Origin: Catenulispora pinisilvae
GTDB lineage: Bacteria > Actinomycetota > Actinomycetes > Streptomycetales > Catenulisporaceae
Length of the DNA stretch: 64,000 nucleotides
Assembly (NCBI RefSeq): GCF_015356865.1
Contig: NZ_JAAFZA010000002.1
Coordinates: forward strand, 1 to 64,000
Reading direction: 5' to 3'
Made by a program: the position numbers and the translations under genes. Numbering within the stretch: the stretch's first letter is position 1; every line of letters starts with the position of its first letter. The notes under the pieces are model-generated. The model had not been told where the DNA came from, ran no database searches, and was given only the letters and a program-made list of their open reading frames with translations. Positions 52,955 through 61,435 of this stretch are shown here, piece after piece.

Positions 52955-54499
52955 ATGGCTGCGACACAGCAGGCGAGTTTCGAGGGCGGGATCCGCAGCC
53001 TGGTGCCGGCCCGCATCGACCGGCTCGGCTGGTCGCGCTTCCACACCATGATGGTCGTCGCGCTCGGCGTGGCGTGGGTGCTCGACGGCCTCGAGGTCAG
53101 CATCGCGAGCAACGTGAGCCCCTACCTGACCAACCCGCGCGCGCTCGGCATGAGCACCGGTTCGGTGGCCTTCTCGATCGGCACCGTCTACCTGCTCGGC
53201 GAAGTCTTCGGTGCTCTGTTCTTCGGGAGCCTCTCCGACCGCTGGGGCCGACGCAATCTGTTCATGATCACCCTGGGGGTCTACCTAGTCGGCGGCGGGC
53301 TCAGCGCCCTGACCCTGGGCAGGGGCCAGGGTTGGGTGTTCTACCTCGACGCGACCAGATTCATCGCCGGGGCGGGCATCGGTGGCGAGTACGCCGCGAT
53401 CAACTCGGCGATCGACGAGCTGATCCCGGCGCGCTACCGGGGGCGGGTGGACATCGCCGTCAACGGCACCTACTGGGCCGGTGCGTTCCTGGCCTCCGTG
53501 CTGACCATCACCGTGATCAAGCACCTGGACGTGAGCTACTCCTGGCGGATCGGCTTCCTGTTCGGCCCGGTGCTCGGCCTCGTGATCCTGTTCGTGCGCA
53601 GGAACCTGCCGGAGAGCCCGCGATGGCTGGTGATGCACGGCCGAGTCGAGGAAGCGGACGCGGCAACGGCCAAGATCGAGGAGGCGACATTACGCACCGG
53701 GGGCGAACTCGCCCCCGTCGATGAGACACAGGCGATCGAGATCCTGCCGACGGACCGCGTCGGCTATTGGACCCTGACGAAAACGCTCTTCGCCCGCTAC
53801 CCCGGACGGTCGGTGCTCGGCGCCTCGCTGATGATCACGCAGTCCTTCCTGTACAACGCGATCTTCTTCACGTACTCGCTCGTGCTGACCAAGATCTACG
53901 GAGTACCCGAAGGGAACACGGCCTACTACTTCATGGCCTTCGCCTTCGGCAACCTCGCCGGACCGCTCCTGCTCGGCCACCTGTTCGACACTGTCGGGCG
54001 CCGGGCGATGATCTCCGGGACCTACCTGATCTCCGGTATCGCGCTGGCGGTGAGCGCTTTGCTGTTCCACCAGGGCTTGCTCAGCGCATTGACCCAGACC
54101 CTGTGCTGGTGCTTCATCTTCTTCTTCGCCTCCGCGGGGGCGAGCGCCGCGTACCTGACCGTGAGTGAGATCTTCCCCGTGGAGGTGCGGGCCAAGGCCA
54201 TCGCGGTCTTCTTCGCCATCGCGCAGTGCTTCGGCTCCTTCGGCCCCTGGTTCTACGGCAAGCTCATCGGCGACACGACCGGACGCAGCTCCGAGTACCT
54301 CGAACACCACTCGAAGCTGTGGATCGGCTACCTGATCGGCGCCGCCGTCATGGTCGCCGGCGCCATCGTGGAGCTCACCCTCGGTGTCGACGCCGAGGGC
54401 AAGTCGCTGGAACAGGTCGCGACGCCCCTCACGGCCGTGAGCCAGGACGGCGGCCTGCTGAGCAACCCGACCGGCGCGCCCCGCCCGCCGACAGCCTGA
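52955..54499 (+). CDS. MFS transporter, sugar-porter/metabolite type
   Basis: 514 residues with 12 predicted membrane segments. The sugar-porter/SP-type motif A is visible twice: GSLSDRWGRRNLF (about 89-101) and GHLFDTVGRRAMI (about 340-352). The NLPESPRWLV motif after helix 6 is characteristic of the sugar (and similar) transporter family. The ribosome site is weak (AGGGG). It stands alone; substrate could be a sugar, aromatic acid or other metabolite. Confidence 0.92.
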   Translation: MAATQQASFEGGIRSLVPARIDRLGWSRFHTMMVVALGVAWVLDGLEVSIASNVSPYLTNPRALGMSTGSVAFSIGTVYLLGEVFGALFFGSLSDRWGRRNLFMITLGVYLVGGGLSALTLGRGQGWVFYLDATRFIAGAGIGGEYAAINSAIDELIPARYRGRVDIAVNGTYWAGAFLASVLTITVIKHLDVSYSWRIGFLFGPVLGLVILFVRRNLPESPRWLVMHGRVEEADAATAKIEEATLRTGGELAPVDETQAIEILPTDRVGYWTLTKTLFARYPGRSVLGASLMITQSFLYNAIFFTYSLVLTKIYGVPEGNTAYYFMAFAFGNLAGPLLLGHLFDTVGRRAMISGTYLISGIALAVSALLFHQGLLSALTQTLCWCFIFFFASAGASAAYLTVSEIFPVEVRAKAIAVFFAIAQCFGSFGPWFYGKLIGDTTGRSSEYLEHHSKLWIGYLIGAAVMVAGAIVELTLGVDAEGKSLEQVATPLTAVSQDGGLLSNPTGAPRPPTA

Positions 54500-54521
54500 C
54501 GCACAGCACAAAGACAACTCC

Positions 54522-54680
54522 ATGGCGGAGGTCGCCGCGCCGCACGCCTTCCTCGCCGCACCCGCAGCACCCGCAGCACCCGCAGCACCCGCAGCACCCG
54601 CAGCCGACTACGTCGCCGGCTCCGTTCTGGCCGTCGCCGGCTCCGTTCTGGCCGTCGACGGCGAATACTCCGCCGTGTGA
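54522..54680 (+). CDS. possible 52-residue Ala/Pro-repeat small protein
   Basis: A short frame from ATG 54522 reads MAEVAAPHAFLAAPAAPAAP and continues with AADYVAGSVLAVAGSVLAVD. It is almost wholly made by 9-bp (CACCCGCAG, 54558-54606) and 21-24-bp tandem repeats. Its TGA overlaps GTG 54677 of the AraC-type fragment by four bases. It could be a real small hydrophobic protein or chance coding through repeats. Confidence 0.3.
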   Translation: MAEVAAPHAFLAAPAAPAAPAAPAAPAADYVAGSVLAVAGSVLAVDGEYSAV

Positions 54681-54937
54681 CACATCGACCGACGACACGG
54701 GGCGTGGTGGAAACGGCGGCACGCCGGTGCCAGTTGACCGGGCTCGGCGGCTTGCAGCTACTACGAGCGCGCATCGGCGGGCGGGCCTTCGCCCGGCACA
54801 GCCACGAGACCTTCGCACTCGGTGTTGTGCAGGCGGGAGAGGAAGAGATCCGAACCTTCTGCACGAGCGCCTCGTCGATCCGCCGCCCCGACCCAGGCTC
54901 GACGGACCGTCGGCTTCGGTACGCCGTCACTTTCTAA
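54677..54937 (+). pseudogene. AraC-type regulator N-terminal fragment
   Basis: 86 residues. The part LLRARIGGRAFARHSHETFA followed by LGVVQAGEEEIRT matches the cupin-like ligand-binding start of AraC-family regulators (RHSHETFALGVVQAG). The sequence then degenerates, and the C-terminal AraC DNA-binding domain is absent. No more than a fragment remains. It lies just upstream of the kinase gene. Confidence 0.6.
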
Positions 54938-55039
54938 ATACTCTGATTCGAAAGCCGCGATCGTTTCTGTGTACGCCGGCGTCTGTTAAAGTGCGATTCG
55001 CGTCGGTAGGTGCGGGGGCGAGCACGCAGGGGGTAGGGC

Positions 55040-56836
55040 ATGGCACGTTTCCAAAGGGCTGATCCGGAGGCCATTGGTCCGTATCAGGTGCAGCGGTTGC
55101 TGGGCGCCGGGGGCATGGGCCGGGTTTATCTGGGCGTCGACCAGGACGGCAGTCAGGCTGCTGTGAAGGTGGTCAACGCCGACCTGTTGCAGGATGCCGA
55201 GTTCCGGCGGCGTTTCACCCGGGAGGCTTCCGCAACGTCGAGGGTGAGCGGCCGGTTCGTCGCCGGTGTCATCGCCTTCGACCTCGACGCGCCGGAGCCG
55301 TGGCTGGCCACCGAGTTCATCGACGGGCCGCCGCTGAGCGACGTGGTCGCCGAGCGGGGGCCGCTGGCTCCGGCGCAGGCGCAGGCGGTGGCAGCGGGCC
55401 TGGCCGAGGCGCTGGTCACGATCCACGACGCCGGCCTGGTGCACCGCGACGTCAAGCCGGCCAACGTTCTGCTCGCCGCGAACGGCCCGCACCTCATCGA
55501 CTTCGGTATCGCCCGCGAGTCGGCGGCCAGCACCATCACTCGCACCGGCGTCGTGGTCGGGACCCCGCCCTACATGGCGCCGGAACAAATCCGCGGGCGT
55601 AGCAAGGTCGGCCCGCCCGCTGATGTCTTCGCGCTGGGCGGCGTTCTGTGCTTCGCGGTCACCGGGCGTCACCCCTTCGGCGAGGCCGACCCGACGACAC
55701 TCTCCTACCGCATCGCTCACGAGGAGCCGGATCTCGACGGCATCGAGGACGAGCCGATCCTGGCCCTGATCGCGACCTGTCTGGCCAAGAAACCCGACGA
55801 CCGGCCCACTGCGCCGGCGTTGCGGAAGCAGATCAGCAGCATGTTGACGCGGCCTGTGATGCCAGTGGTGGCGCCGCGGCCGGTGCCGCTGGCGCAGGAG
55901 GCGACGGAGCCGATGCCGGAGGGACCGGAATCCGGGTCCGAGGCCGAGTCGGCGGCCGGGAATGCCGAAGCGGCGCAGCCTGACGATTCAGCGACGGTGC
56001 CAGACGATCCCGCGCCCATCGCGGCCTCCTCGCACAGCCCGGCCACCGATTACCCGAGCAGCCCGAACCTCCCGAACCGACGCCGTGTCGCCATTGCCCT
56101 CGCCGCGACCCTTGCCGTCATCGTCGGCGCCGGGCTCATCGGCACGGACCTCATGCAGGACGGCAATAAGAACTCGCGACACGGGCTGGGTCCCGATCAC
56201 GCCGGCGGATCCACACCGTCTGCTTCGCCGACCACACCCGCGGGTTCCGGCACTCCGTCATCCTCCGCCGGCAGTCCCGCCCCGCCGACCGGATCGCACA
56301 GCTCCTCCGTGCCCCCCGGGCCGCTCACGACCGTGTCGAGCGCACCCGACTCGGGCGTGACCGGCCCACCAGATCCGCCGCCGACCACAGTTGTCGTCAC
56401 CGACCCGCGCAGCACCGTCACCACCTCCACGAGCGGCCACAGCACACCGCCGCCGCACCCGACCTCCCAGCCGATCAAACCGCCGACGTCGGCCCCACCG
56501 TCCAACCCGCAGTCAAACCCCACGCCGCCCGGCAACCCGCCGCAAGCCCCGACCGGGCAGGACCCGACCGTCGACGCCGACATGAGCGGGTACACGGTGA
56601 CATTCACGTGGTCGACAGTCCCGGGCGTCACCAGCTACCAAGTTCACTACACCCTTGGTGGCGTCGCCCCAAGCCCCGACCCCCGGACGATCGACGTTAC
56701 CGTCACCGTGACGGGGACCACCTACCACCGCTCCGACGACTTCGGGGGGTATCCGGTGGGCGCGTGCTTCCTGGTACGCGCCGTAAACGCGTACGGCGTC
56801 TCGGCATGGGATTCCACGGCACCGCACTGCATCTGA
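55040..56836 (+). CDS. receptor-type serine/threonine protein kinase
   Basis: 598 residues. The kinase domain (about 13-270) has the glycine loop GAGGMGRVYLG, Lys43, catalytic HRDVKPAN with Asp137, DFG at Asp154, and GTPPYMAPEQ. A charged linker is followed by one membrane segment (VAIALAATLAVIVGAGLIGT, about 349-368). A long Pro/Ser/Thr extracellular stalk (about 370-505) ends in a fibronectin III-like domain (GYTVTFTWSTVPGVTSYQVHYT, about 510-598) rather than PASTA repeats. An environmental or cell-surface sensor role is likely. No phosphatase partner is near. Confidence 0.95.
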   Translation: MARFQRADPEAIGPYQVQRLLGAGGMGRVYLGVDQDGSQAAVKVVNADLLQDAEFRRRFTREASATSRVSGRFVAGVIAFDLDAPEPWLATEFIDGPPLSDVVAERGPLAPAQAQAVAAGLAEALVTIHDAGLVHRDVKPANVLLAANGPHLIDFGIARESAASTITRTGVVVGTPPYMAPEQIRGRSKVGPPADVFALGGVLCFAVTGRHPFGEADPTTLSYRIAHEEPDLDGIEDEPILALIATCLAKKPDDRPTAPALRKQISSMLTRPVMPVVAPRPVPLAQEATEPMPEGPESGSEAESAAGNAEAAQPDDSATVPDDPAPIAASSHSPATDYPSSPNLPNRRRVAIALAATLAVIVGAGLIGTDLMQDGNKNSRHGLGPDHAGGSTPSASPTTPAGSGTPSSSAGSPAPPTGSHSSSVPPGPLTTVSSAPDSGVTGPPDPPPTTVVVTDPRSTVTTSTSGHSTPPPHPTSQPIKPPTSAPPSNPQSNPTPPGNPPQAPTGQDPTVDADMSGYTVTFTWSTVPGVTSYQVHYTLGGVAPSPDPRTIDVTVTVTGTTYHRSDDFGGYPVGACFLVRAVNAYGVSAWDSTAPHCI

Positions 56837-56940
56837 CATTCCAGGATGTCGGCGATACCGACACACGCACGCGGCCCGAGGCGAAGCCTCACTGGTGCAG
56901 CGCCGCGTTGATTCCTCGGGGATTTGTGCCTGTCCTCCGC

Positions 56941-57023
56941 GACCATCGGCTGACGATGACCATCGGCTGACGATTTTGTCGGCGCTCGGTGGATCGGGAT
57001 CGGGATCAGGATCAGGATCCGGA
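56941..57023. repeat. 17-bp duplication and 6-bp tandem repeat
   Basis: GACCATCGGCTGACGAT occurs twice in tandem (56941-56974). A hexamer run of GATCGG/GATCAG units follows (56994-57023). Both lie in the gap between the kinase gene and the convergent TetR gene. A weak hairpin (TGTCGG, CGATA, CCGACA at 56847-56863) may help to terminate the kinase transcript. Confidence 0.75.
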
Positions 57024-57097
57024 TGCGGTGGCGATAGCGGCGCAGCCGATGTGGCTGGCCGAATTGGATGACAGCCGGGTCATCCAGACCCAGGCGG

Positions 57098-57718
57098 TTA
57101 TGCCCGGGTCTCGGCGGTGCCGGTCCCGAGCGTGAGTGCTCTGCTGAAGGCGGCTTGGGTGTCCTCGACCAGGGTGCGCGGGTTGTCGCCGAGGCGTTTG
57201 GCGCTCTGGTAGCAGGCGAGGGCGATCTGCGCGGCGAACCGGGCGGTGGCCTCGTCGGATCCGCGGTGGATGAGAAGTTCGCTCAGCTTGTCGGCGACCT
57301 GCTGCATCTTCACCGCGTCGCGCCCACGCAGCTCCGGGTGCTGCTCGATGAGCTGGAAGTGGCGGGTGTAGGCGTCGGGGTCGGCGGTCGCCTGGGTGCA
57401 CAGGGCGAGCAGGACGGGGCGGAGCTGTTCGAGGGCCTCGGTCGCATCGCGCGGGGCGGGGACGGCGTCGGCCTGGCCGGCTGCGGCGATCGTGTCGAGC
57501 AGTTCCTGCTCGTTGGCGAAGACGACTTCCTGCTTGTCGCCGAAGTGGCGGAAGAAGGTGGTGCGCCCGACTTCGGCGCGCTCGGCGATGTCGCCGACCG
57601 AGACCCCGTCGAAGCCCCGCTCGAGGAACAGCTCTCGGGCGGCCTCGATGATGCGCTGCCGGGCCTGACGTTGCTTGCGCTCCACGAGCGGGAGGGGCGG
57701 GGTCATGACGGCAAGCAT
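57098..57718 (-). CDS. TetR-family transcriptional regulator
   Basis: 206 residues from ATG 57718, or 202 from ATG 57706 (MTPPLPLVERKQRQ). The helix-turn-helix is LFLERGFDGVSVGDIAERAE followed by VGRTTFFRHFGDK. It is divergent from a SnoaL-like gene, with GGTAC-type repeats in the 75-bp gap that probably form its operator. Confidence 0.93.
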   Translation of the reverse strand: MLAVMTPPLPLVERKQRQARQRIIEAARELFLERGFDGVSVGDIAERAEVGRTTFFRHFGDKQEVVFANEQELLDTIAAAGQADAVPAPRDATEALEQLRPVLLALCTQATADPDAYTRHFQLIEQHPELRGRDAVKMQQVADKLSELLIHRGSDEATARFAAQIALACYQSAKRLGDNPRTLVEDTQAAFSRALTLGTGTAETRA

Positions 57719-57761
57719 ACCAATGTCGGTTCACAGTCCCAAGCGGTACACGGTACGCTTC

Positions 57762-57774
57762 GGTACTCAGTACC
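57762..57774. promoter_or_regulatory. GGTAC palindrome between TetR and SnoaL-like gene
   Basis: GGTACT, C, AGTACC is a perfect palindrome. Two more CGGTAC copies lie upstream (57744-57756), so the site may be multipartite. It ends 19 bp before the SnoaL-like start. Confidence 0.5.
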
Positions 57775-57793
57775 AAAACGAACGGAGGGCGCA

Positions 57794-58063
57794 ATGGCAC
57801 ACGAGCTGAACGCGGAAGACCGCCAGGCGATCAGCGAGGTCTTGTCGTTGCACGGGCACCTATTCGACCAAGGCCACCTGGGCCGGCTCGGGGAGATCTT
57901 CACCCCCGACGTCGTCTACGACATGAGCGCCTCCAGCGTGAATCACCAAGACACCCTGCGGCGTCACGACGGCGGCTGGCGCATCAGCCGCCGAGTCATC
58001 TCCCCGCAGCACACTCCCTTGGGCGGAGCCCACCTCGCCGACGCAGACGCCGACGACCGGTGA
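57794..58063 (+). pseudogene. internally deleted SnoaL/NTF2-like protein
   Basis: 89 residues, whereas the family has about 130-150. The N-terminal helix and first strand (AISEVLSLHGHLFDQGHLGR, IFTPDVVYDMSAS) and the last strands (TLRRHDGGWRISRRVISP, QHTPLGG) are present, but the central about 50 residues are missing. The fold would lack most of its pocket. Ribosome site GGAGGG is intact. The downstream MBL gene follows 46 bp later and is probably expressed from the same promoter under the divergent TetR. Confidence 0.65.
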
Positions 58064-58109
58064 CCTCGCCCCTCTCAACGGCCACTATCTGCGAAGTGAG
58101 GGAACAGTC

Positions 58110-58865
58110 ATGACCGAATCGCTCGTCATCACCCGGATCACCCACAGCTGCCACCTGATCCAGATCGGCGGCCAGACCGTGCTGACCGACCCCTGGTTCT
58201 CCCAGCGCGCGATGTACCACCCGGGCGAGCCGATCGCCTTGCAGCCGGAACAGTTGCCGCATCTGGACGCCGTCGTGATCAGCCACGAGCACTACGACCA
58301 CTGCGACCTGGACGCCTTCCGCCGCTACCCCGACAAGGACGTGCCCCTCCTGGTCGCCGGACCGGTCGTCGGCAAGGCCCGCAAGGCCGGCTTCACCAAC
58401 GTCCGCGCCCTCGAACCGTGGCAGTCCGCCCAAGTCGGCGACCTGACCATCGCCGCCGCCCCCGGAAAACACGGCGTCTACGAGGTCACCTACGTCATCA
58501 GCGGCGGCGACCGCAGCGTCTACTTCGCCGGCGACACGCTGCTCATCCCGGAACTGCACACCCTGACCGAGCGCTACGGACCGCTGGACGTGGCCCTGCT
58601 TCCCGTCAACGGCCTGACCATCCGGATGGCGCGCAACAAACAGGTCGTCATGAACGCCGAAGAGGCCGCCGAACTCACCGCCACCCTGCGCCCGAAGCTC
58701 GCCATCCCACAGCACTACGCCTTCACCGGCGGCACAGTAGGCGACATGCTCTTCCTCAAGAGCGACAAGGACCCCGGCCTGTTCGTCGAGGCGGTCGGTC
58801 GCCTCGTCCCCGACGTCCCGGTCAAGGTCATCGACCCCGGACAACCACTCACCGTCGCCCCCTGA
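58110..58865 (+). CDS. metallo-beta-lactamase-fold hydrolase (UlaG/YtnP-like)
   Basis: 251 residues. The start reads ITRITHSCHLIQIGGQTVLT, then the zinc motif SHEHYDHCD (about 54-62), YFAGDTLLIPE and PQHYAFTGGTVGD. This is the short MBL group of uncertain substrates (L-ascorbate-6-P lactonase or phospholipase-D-like relatives). Ribosome site GAGGGAA precedes ATG 58110. It follows the SnoaL-like remnant and is likely controlled by the TetR at 57098. Confidence 0.9.
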   Translation: MTESLVITRITHSCHLIQIGGQTVLTDPWFSQRAMYHPGEPIALQPEQLPHLDAVVISHEHYDHCDLDAFRRYPDKDVPLLVAGPVVGKARKAGFTNVRALEPWQSAQVGDLTIAAAPGKHGVYEVTYVISGGDRSVYFAGDTLLIPELHTLTERYGPLDVALLPVNGLTIRMARNKQVVMNAEEAAELTATLRPKLAIPQHYAFTGGTVGDMLFLKSDKDPGLFVEAVGRLVPDVPVKVIDPGQPLTVAP

Positions 58866-58880
58866 CCCCGGGCAGCCGCA

Positions 58881-58918
58881 TGGAGCCCTGACGGTGTAGT
58901 GGAGCCCTGACGGTGTAG
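58881..58918. repeat. 19-bp tandem duplication after a stop codon
   Basis: TGGAGCCCTGACGGTGTAG occurs twice in tandem, 16 bp after the MBL gene. The rest of 58866-59184 has no gene I can support. Confidence 0.8.
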
Positions 58919-59184
58919 ACGGCCGAGTATCGGCTCCCTATGGTGCCGGGCTCCGGCATCGCTCGGTGATCTCACCGCATTCCTCGGGACGGCGAGTCCC
59001 GGCTGAAGCGCCCCGGGTTCAGGCCACGGCGACGGCTTTGCCAGCCAGGTCAGCGACGTCCCTGACCTGGCTGTCAAACGGAGGAGCATGGCACAGTCCC
59101 GGTCCGGTTCAATCGGGGCCTGTCACCGAGGAAGAAGGAACGTTCTGTTGACTCGTGGCGGGCGAGGCCTCTAGGCTCCGCACC

Positions 59185-59919
59185 ATGAAGAGAACGAACG
59201 TTACTTCTACTCGCACCGCCGTCCTCGTCCACGGTGCGCTGACCGACGCGTCGATCTGGCACCAGGTCGCCAGGCGACTACAGAACTCCGGCTATCGGGT
59301 CACCGCGCCCGCGCTTCCGATGCGCGGCCTGGAGCAGGACGTGGCCTACCTTGTGGGCTGTCTCGAACGCATCGAGGGGCCGGTGGTGCTGGCCGGACAC
59401 TCCTGGGCCGGCGCTGTGATCTCCCACCCGGCCATCGCCGCCACCGGACGCGTCAGCGCACTGGTATACGTCGCGGCCTTCCAGCCCGATTCGGAGGAGA
59501 GCGCCAGCGAGCTCAACGCCAAATACCCCGGCACTCTGCTGATTCCGGAGAACCTCGATGTGTTCCCCAACCCGCTCGGCGGCGCCGACCTGACCCTCAA
59601 GCCGGAGCGCTTCGCCGAGGCCTACGCAGCCGACCTGGACCCGCTGGACGCCGCGGTGCTCGCCGTGAGCCAGCGCCCGATCGAGCCGGCGGCGCTCGGC
59701 GAGACGTTCACCGGCGAGCCCGCCTGGCGCACCATCCCCTCCTGGGCACTGGTCTCCACCAAAGACCGCTCACTCCCGCCGGAGATCCTGCAGTTCATGG
59801 CCGAGCGCGCCAGCTCACGCATCGTCGAGGTCGAATCCTCACACGCCGTCCCGGCTTCCCAGCCCGACGTCGTGGCAAGGGTGATCCAGGAGGCAGCCGT
59901 AGCGAAGGCCGAGCCGTAG
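59185..59919 (+). CDS. alpha/beta hydrolase
   Basis: About 244 residues from ATG 59185. VLVHGALTDASIWHQVARRL carries the oxyanion loop, AGHSWAGAVIS the nucleophile Ser, and the C-terminal ESSHAVPASQPDVVA the His. Length and order match small esterase/lipase-like members similar to plant-type MES/HNL relatives. It lies alone; substrate unknown. No usual ribosome site is visible before the ATG, so an earlier start (GTG or ATG up to 59155) is possible. Confidence 0.88.
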   Translation: MKRTNVTSTRTAVLVHGALTDASIWHQVARRLQNSGYRVTAPALPMRGLEQDVAYLVGCLERIEGPVVLAGHSWAGAVISHPAIAATGRVSALVYVAAFQPDSEESASELNAKYPGTLLIPENLDVFPNPLGGADLTLKPERFAEAYAADLDPLDAAVLAVSQRPIEPAALGETFTGEPAWRTIPSWALVSTKDRSLPPEILQFMAERASSRIVEVESSHAVPASQPDVVARVIQEAAVAKAEP

Positions 59920-60024
59920 AGAGCCCGCGCGGTGGTGGGCCAACCCGCGCACCGGGTGCGCGTGCGGTCGGCGCTCCCTGTCATGAGGGCATACGGGCGC
60001 GACCGCTGAGCGCCGAGCTCAGCG

Positions 60025-60420
60025 GTGCGCTCGCCGGCCGAGGCGATCATCGCCTGCGACTTCGTCGTGGTCGACCTGCTGGACCGGTCGAAGGCACACG
60101 TACTGGCGGTGAACGAGCACGCGACCCGTCGGGTCCGCGTCTTGGGCGCCACCTTCCACCCGACGTTCGACGCGTTGTTCACCACCGCCGGGATCGATGT
60201 GATCCGCACCGGCGTGCGGGCACCTCGGCAGAAGGCGATCATGGAGCGTTGGTTCCGCAGCCGGACAACAGGAGCCGTACTCGCAATGCTCAACGCGGCC
60301 AGGCTGGATGAGGAGTCGGTTGTGGCCCAGAGATGGCGGGCGCAGCACTACGACCGGCGAGCGCGAGAAGGCGCGGCTTCACCCCAGGCCATACTCGCCG
60401 CGCGCTCGCCGGGAACGGCG
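60025..60420 (+). pseudogene. remnant of an IS/integrase-core (rve) transposase
   Basis: The fragment reads IIACDFVVVDLLDRSKAHVL, then AVNEHATRRVRVLGATFHPT, which is the rve catalytic core with the first Asp (CDF). After an internal deletion it resumes with FTTAGIDVIRTGVRAPRQKA followed by IMERWF, the end of the core. Intact proteins are over 300 residues. No inverted repeats or target duplications were found near it. It is an old, decayed element. Confidence 0.75.
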
Positions 60421-60466
60421 ACGCCGGCCCCGGCGCACGGCTTGGGGACTGCACTAGGCTCGGCGC

Positions 60467-61258
60467 ATGAGCAACGCTGATGCTGTCATCGCCACCTTGC
60501 GCAGCGAGTTCGACGACCTCGCCGGGCTGTCGTCCCGTTTTTCCGACCAGCAACTCGCCGCGCCGACCGCCGCGGAGGAATGGGACGTCTCCCAGGTTCT
60601 CTCGCACTTGGGCAGCGGCGCGGAGATCAACCAGAACACACTGCGGGTATCGCTGGAAGGCAAGCCAAACCCCGGGATCGAGTTCAACAAAGCGATCTGG
60701 GCAAGATACGACGCGGCGGACCCGCGGGATCGGCTGGAGTGGTTCTTGGCCGCCAACGAGGCGCTGACCCAGTCCTTCGAGTCACTCGGCGAGGAAACCC
60801 GGCAGAGCCTGAAGATCGACACAGGCTACCTCCCCGCCCCCGTCGACGTAGCGGGTTTCGCGACCGCACGGCTGAACGAGCTCGCGCTGCACTCCTGGGA
60901 CGTGCGCGTCGGCTTCGACCCGGCGGCGACGGTCGCCCCGGCGGCCACTGCGCACCTGCTGGCCCTGAGCTCGGACGTAGCCGGCTACACCGGCCGACCA
61001 GAGACGCTGGATGGCCTGGCCGCCGTGATCGCGGTGAAGACGACCGACCCAGGGCAGTCCTTCACCCTGACGCTGGGCGACAAGATCAGTGCCGCGCCCG
61101 GCGCCCCCGAGCAGGCCGACGGAACGCTCACCCTGCCCGCCGAGGCCTGGCTCCGGCTGGTCACAGGCCGACTGAAGGCGCAGCACACGCCCGACGGAAT
61201 CACCGCGACCGGCGTGGTCGACCTGAACCTGCTGCGCCAGGTGTTCCCGAAGTTCTAG
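60467..61258 (+). CDS. maleylpyruvate isomerase-type mycothiol-dependent protein
   Basis: 263 residues. The N-terminal DinB-like helical bundle starts ATLRSEFDDLAGLSSRFSDQ and has WDVSQVLSHLGSG and RLNELALHSWDVRVGF, whose His residues fit the metal site of this family. The C-terminal region is an SCP2-like domain with TLTLPAEAWLRLVTGRL. Members use mycothiol as thiol cofactor or have unknown function. A clear start with GCGC-spaced ribosome site is lacking. It is flanked by remnants. Confidence 0.88.
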   Translation: MSNADAVIATLRSEFDDLAGLSSRFSDQQLAAPTAAEEWDVSQVLSHLGSGAEINQNTLRVSLEGKPNPGIEFNKAIWARYDAADPRDRLEWFLAANEALTQSFESLGEETRQSLKIDTGYLPAPVDVAGFATARLNELALHSWDVRVGFDPAATVAPAATAHLLALSSDVAGYTGRPETLDGLAAVIAVKTTDPGQSFTLTLGDKISAAPGAPEQADGTLTLPAEAWLRLVTGRLKAQHTPDGITATGVVDLNLLRQVFPKF

Positions 61259-61435
61259 GCGACCGCGTTCGCCCAGTCGTCGCCCCTGTGGGGCTCGGCA
61301 ACACCATTTTTCCTGCGAGCTGGTCGGTTGCAGGCCGTGGTCGTCGGGTTGAGATCCTGGCGGGATGTTCCTGTCGATGGCTTACCGCGTGACGCGACGC
61401 GTTCTGAGTAAACAAGCGATCCCGTCGCGTACTGC

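Noticed and set aside
60025-60420. Integrase-core fragment considered as the integrase for the tRNA-like att site at 40.6 kb
   Set aside because: It is a DDE/rve-type transposase remnant, not a tyrosine recombinase, and is internally deleted.
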